64,000 nt of DNA, from assembly GCA_963731585.1 (NCBI GenBank), contig CAVSWC010000003.1:248001-312000 (forward strand), read 5' to 3'. This DNA is from CANKHA01 sp963731585. Its GTDB lineage: Bacteria > Pseudomonadota > Alphaproteobacteria > Rhizobiales > Xanthobacteraceae. The notes under the pieces were generated by a model, which was not told the origin of the DNA, did not search any database, and was given only the letters and a program-made list of their open reading frames with translations. This document shows positions 61,791-64,000 of this stretch, piece by piece. A program made the position numbers and the translations under genes. Numbering within the stretch: the stretch's first letter is position 1; every line of letters starts with the position of its first letter.

Positions 61791-62408
61791 CTAAATATCC
61801 CGGCCCTCGACTTTGTCGGAGAGCGTCTTCACCAGATCGGGGACGCGCTTCATGTGCGGATCGAGCTCCAGCGCGCGGCGGTAGACGTCCAGCGCGCGGC
61901 GGTCATCGCCGAATTCCTGCATGATCACGCCGATGCCGAACAGCGCCCCGAAATGGCGCGGCTCGCGCTTCAACACCTGCGCCAGATCGGCCAGCGCGCG
62001 GGTGTAATCCTTTTTCATGTAATGGACGGTCGCGCGCTGGTTCCAGCCCTCGACATATTCCGGCTTGAACTCGACCATGCTGTCGAGCAGCTGGATCGCC
62101 AGATCCAAATCCTTGCTCTCGATCGCCGACCTCACACGGCTGATGAGCAGATTGGTGGTGTCGCCGCCCGATCCCAGCCAGACGCCCCAGATGCGGTCGG
62201 CAATCGCCTTGGCGCTTTCCTCGTTGGGTGCAACTTTGAGCGCGCCGAACAGGAAATCGAGATTTTGCAGGCGGTCATTGCGCGGCGGGCGGGATGAGTT
62301 GGACGGCGGCTCCATCCAGCCGCCGGCCTGGGCAAAAGCCGGAATCGGCGCCGACAGCGCTGCCGCGACGGCAGCTGCAAGAACGAGGCTTGGGATTCGC
62401 GATCGCAT
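61791..62408 (-). CDS. Exported TPR protein
   Basis: 205 residues. Signal peptide (SLVLAAAVAAALSAPIPAFAQ), then LDFLFGALKVAPNEESAKAI and tetratricopeptide repeats (LAIQLLDSMVEFKPEYVEGW, KDYTRALADLAQVLKREPRH, DDRRALDVYRRALELDPHMK). A periplasmic protein-interaction module; partner unknown. It lies between a TctA-type permease and unrelated small genes. Confidence 0.88.
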   Translation of the reverse strand: MRSRIPSLVLAAAVAAALSAPIPAFAQAGGWMEPPSNSSRPPRNDRLQNLDFLFGALKVAPNEESAKAIADRIWGVWLGSGGDTTNLLISRVRSAIESKDLDLAIQLLDSMVEFKPEYVEGWNQRATVHYMKKDYTRALADLAQVLKREPRHFGALFGIGVIMQEFGDDRRALDVYRRALELDPHMKRVPDLVKTLSDKVEGRDI

Positions 62409-62493
62409 GAGGCAAATGTAACGCTTCGGAAGCGCCGGTGAAAAGCCGTCCTTGCGGTCAAGACGGCGTGAAAAGGCCGGGCCGGCGCGGCGA

Positions 62494-63985
62494 TCAGACC
62501 CGCGCCAGCGCCCAGCGCTGACGGATCATCTCGATCAGCGGCGGAGCAAACACCGCAATCAGCGCAATGGCCAGCAGCACCGCCGCGATTGGCCGGTTCA
62601 GGAAGATCATGCCGCTGCCGTGCGAGAGCGTCAGCGACTGGCGCAGGGTGTTTTCGAATAACGGGCCGAGAACCAGGCCGAGCACCACCGGCGCCGCCGG
62701 CCAGTCGTAGCGCTTCATCAGCCAACCGACCACGCCGAAGCCGAGCATCACCCAGGCGTCCTCGACATTGTTGGCATGCGAAATTACGCCGGTGACGCAG
62801 ATCGCCAGGATCGGCGGATAAATCCAACTGTAGCGAACCTGCAGCAGGCGGGCGAACAGGCCGGCGAGCGGCAGGTTCATGATCAGCAGCAGGAAATTGC
62901 CGATATACATGCTGGCGATCACCGCCCAGACCAGGCCGGAATTGGTGGTGAACATTTCCGGCCCGGGCCGCAGGCCGAACATGATCAAAGCGCCGAGCAT
63001 GACCGCCGTGGTGCCGGAACCCGGCACACCAAGCGCGAACATCGGCACCATCGCACCGGCGGAAGCGGCGTTGTTGGCCGACTTCCGGTCCGGCAACGCC
63101 TTCGATTGCGCCCTTGCCGAAACGAGATGGATCTTTCGCCACTTTCTTCTCGACGATGTAGGAGACGAACGAGGCGATGGTCGCGCCTGCGGCCGGCAAA
63201 ACGCCGATGATGAACCCGATGCCGCTGCCCCGCAGGATCGCTTTCCAGGCGTGGCCCCATTCTTCGCGGTTAGGCATCACGCGGCCGACATTGAGGATCG
63301 GATCGGCTTTTGACGTGTAGCAACTGGCCAGCACCTCGCCGATGCCGAACAGCGCCACGGTCAGGATGATGAAATCCACGCCGTCGAGCAGCCAGGATTG
63401 GCCGAAGTAAAAGCGCGGCACGCCGACCTGCGGATCAATGCCGATCGTTCCGAGCAGAAGGCCCGCCACGCCGGCGGCGAGACCTTTCAGCACCGAGCCG
63501 CCGACGGCGGCCAGCGCGGTGAGGCCGAGCAGCACCAGCATGCAATATTCCGGCGGGCCGAAGGCGAGCGCGAGCTTTGACAGCGGAGGCGCCAGCAACA
63601 TCAGGCCGAGCGTGCCGAAGGTGCCGGCGATAAACGAACCGATCGAGGCAATGCCCAGCGCTACGCCGCCGCGGCCCTGGGTCGCCATCTTGTAGCCGTC
63701 GATGCTGGTCATCACCGATGACGACTCGCCCGGCACGTTGATCAGCACCGAGGTGAGCGTGCCGCCGTATTGCGCGCCGTAGTACAGCCCCGCGAACAGG
63801 ATGATGGCGCCGGTCGGGCTCGCGCCATAGGTCAGCGGCAGCAAGAGCGCGATGGCGGCGGAAGGCCCGATGCCGGGCAGCACGCCGATAATCTGCCCGA
63901 GCAGCACCCCGGCAAAACACATCAGCAGATTCATCGGCGTCGCCGCCGTCATGAACCCCTGCATCAGGTCGGCAAGCGGGCCCAT
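62494..63985 (-). CDS. TctA family tripartite tricarboxylate permease (one frameshift)
   Basis: 496 residues after removing a duplicated base near 63083. Landmarks: FAGVLLGQIIGVLPGIGPSAAIALLLPLTYG (the TctA signature), GAQYGGTLTSVLINVPGESSSVMTSIDGY, and VPMFALGVPGSGTTAVMLGALI. About 12 membrane helices. It is the large permease of a sodium- or proton-driven organic-acid importer that uses Bug/TctC receptors. The TctB small subunit is not visible; it could lie past the right edge, which is 15 bases upstream of the start. Confidence 0.9.
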
Positions 63986-64000
63986 GATCAGAATTCCCAG

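Noticed and set aside
34782..63985. One transporter made of the Bug receptor at 34.8 kb and TctA at 62.5 kb
   Set aside because: They are 27 kb apart on the same strand with no shared context. This order has many orphan Bug receptors, so pairing cannot be claimed.
1..64000. tRNA or rRNA genes, prophage, insertion sequences
   Set aside because: I looked for the T-loop GGTTCGAATCC pattern, transposase and integrase motifs, and phage structural genes and found none.

Overview
The window is 64 kb of high-GC (low 60s percent by eye), gene-dense chromosome from an alphaproteobacterium of the order Hyphomicrobiales (Rhizobiales), most like the Bradyrhizobium / Xanthobacteraceae side of the order. 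The evidence is the set of order- or class-typical genes: zapA-DUF4164, RcdA (DUF1465), TrcR (DUF1013), GapR (DUF2312), YdcH/DUF465 pairs, DUF1036, DUF1244, aa3-type oxidase subunit IV, split pntAA/pntAB/pntB, Bug/TctC and TctA proteins. Many short palindromic intergenic repeats of the rhizobial kind are also present. There is no rRNA, tRNA, CRISPR array, insertion sequence or prophage that I can see. This is core chromosome rather than an island.

Layout. 1-2.6 kb (minus): yebC, ymdB-like phosphoesterase, 5-formyl-THF cyclo-ligase (fau), two tandem paralogous small membrane proteins and a probable 6S RNA; zapA and DUF4164 follow at 5.4-6.1 kb with an AceE-like transketolase on the other strand between them. 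6.3-12 kb (plus): the central carbon block tkt-gap-pgk-fba (class I). 12-21 kb: cyclopropane fatty acid synthase, a ThiE-like protein overlapping a Sel1-repeat protein, inositol monophosphatase, a MotA/ExbB-like plus OmpA/MotB-like pair, a GNAT acetyltransferase, an ABC exporter. 21-32 kb: rpmE, rcdA, DUF1192, quinone oxidoreductase, a membrane GGDEF/EAL protein, YqgE, DsbD-domain protein, peroxiredoxin, rnhA, thrB, ispH. 32-45 kb: trcR, a divergent DUF465 pair, a Bug receptor, purE-purK-membrane protein-rpsU, a hydrolase, the pntB/pntAB/pntAA/oxidase-IV set, an ABC1 kinase. 45-54 kb: a damaged Doc/AbrB-type toxin-antitoxin pair, oligoendopeptidase F, an orphan sigma-54 response regulator, an L,D-transpeptidase, a DUF882 murein hydrolase, gapR, DUF1244. 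54-64 kb: glycerate 2-kinase-DUF1036-pyk, an alpha/beta hydrolase, a solitary groES with a His/Cys tail, several small proteins, a Crp/Fnr regulator, a TPR protein and a TctA permease.

How they fit together: tkt, gap, pgk, fba, glycerate kinase and pyk cover the pentose phosphate/triose part of sugar metabolism down to pyruvate. Pnt with the oxidase subunit links NADPH supply to the respiratory membrane. rcdA, trcR and gapR are parts of the alphaproteobacterial cell-cycle and nucleoid machinery. The L,D-transpeptidase, DUF882 protein, MotA/OmpA pair and zapA act on envelope and division.

A caution that affects every reader: at least 15 otherwise intact genes contain one or more single-base indels, with about 25 events in all and roughly 20 of them +1 insertions. 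The density and the sites point to sequencing or assembly error, not pseudogenes or recoding. I give those genes as single features spanning the shift. The most biologically interesting items are the groES with a metal-binding-type tail and no groEL beside it, the 6S RNA candidate with twin small membrane proteins beside it, and the stand-alone MotA/OmpA pair.
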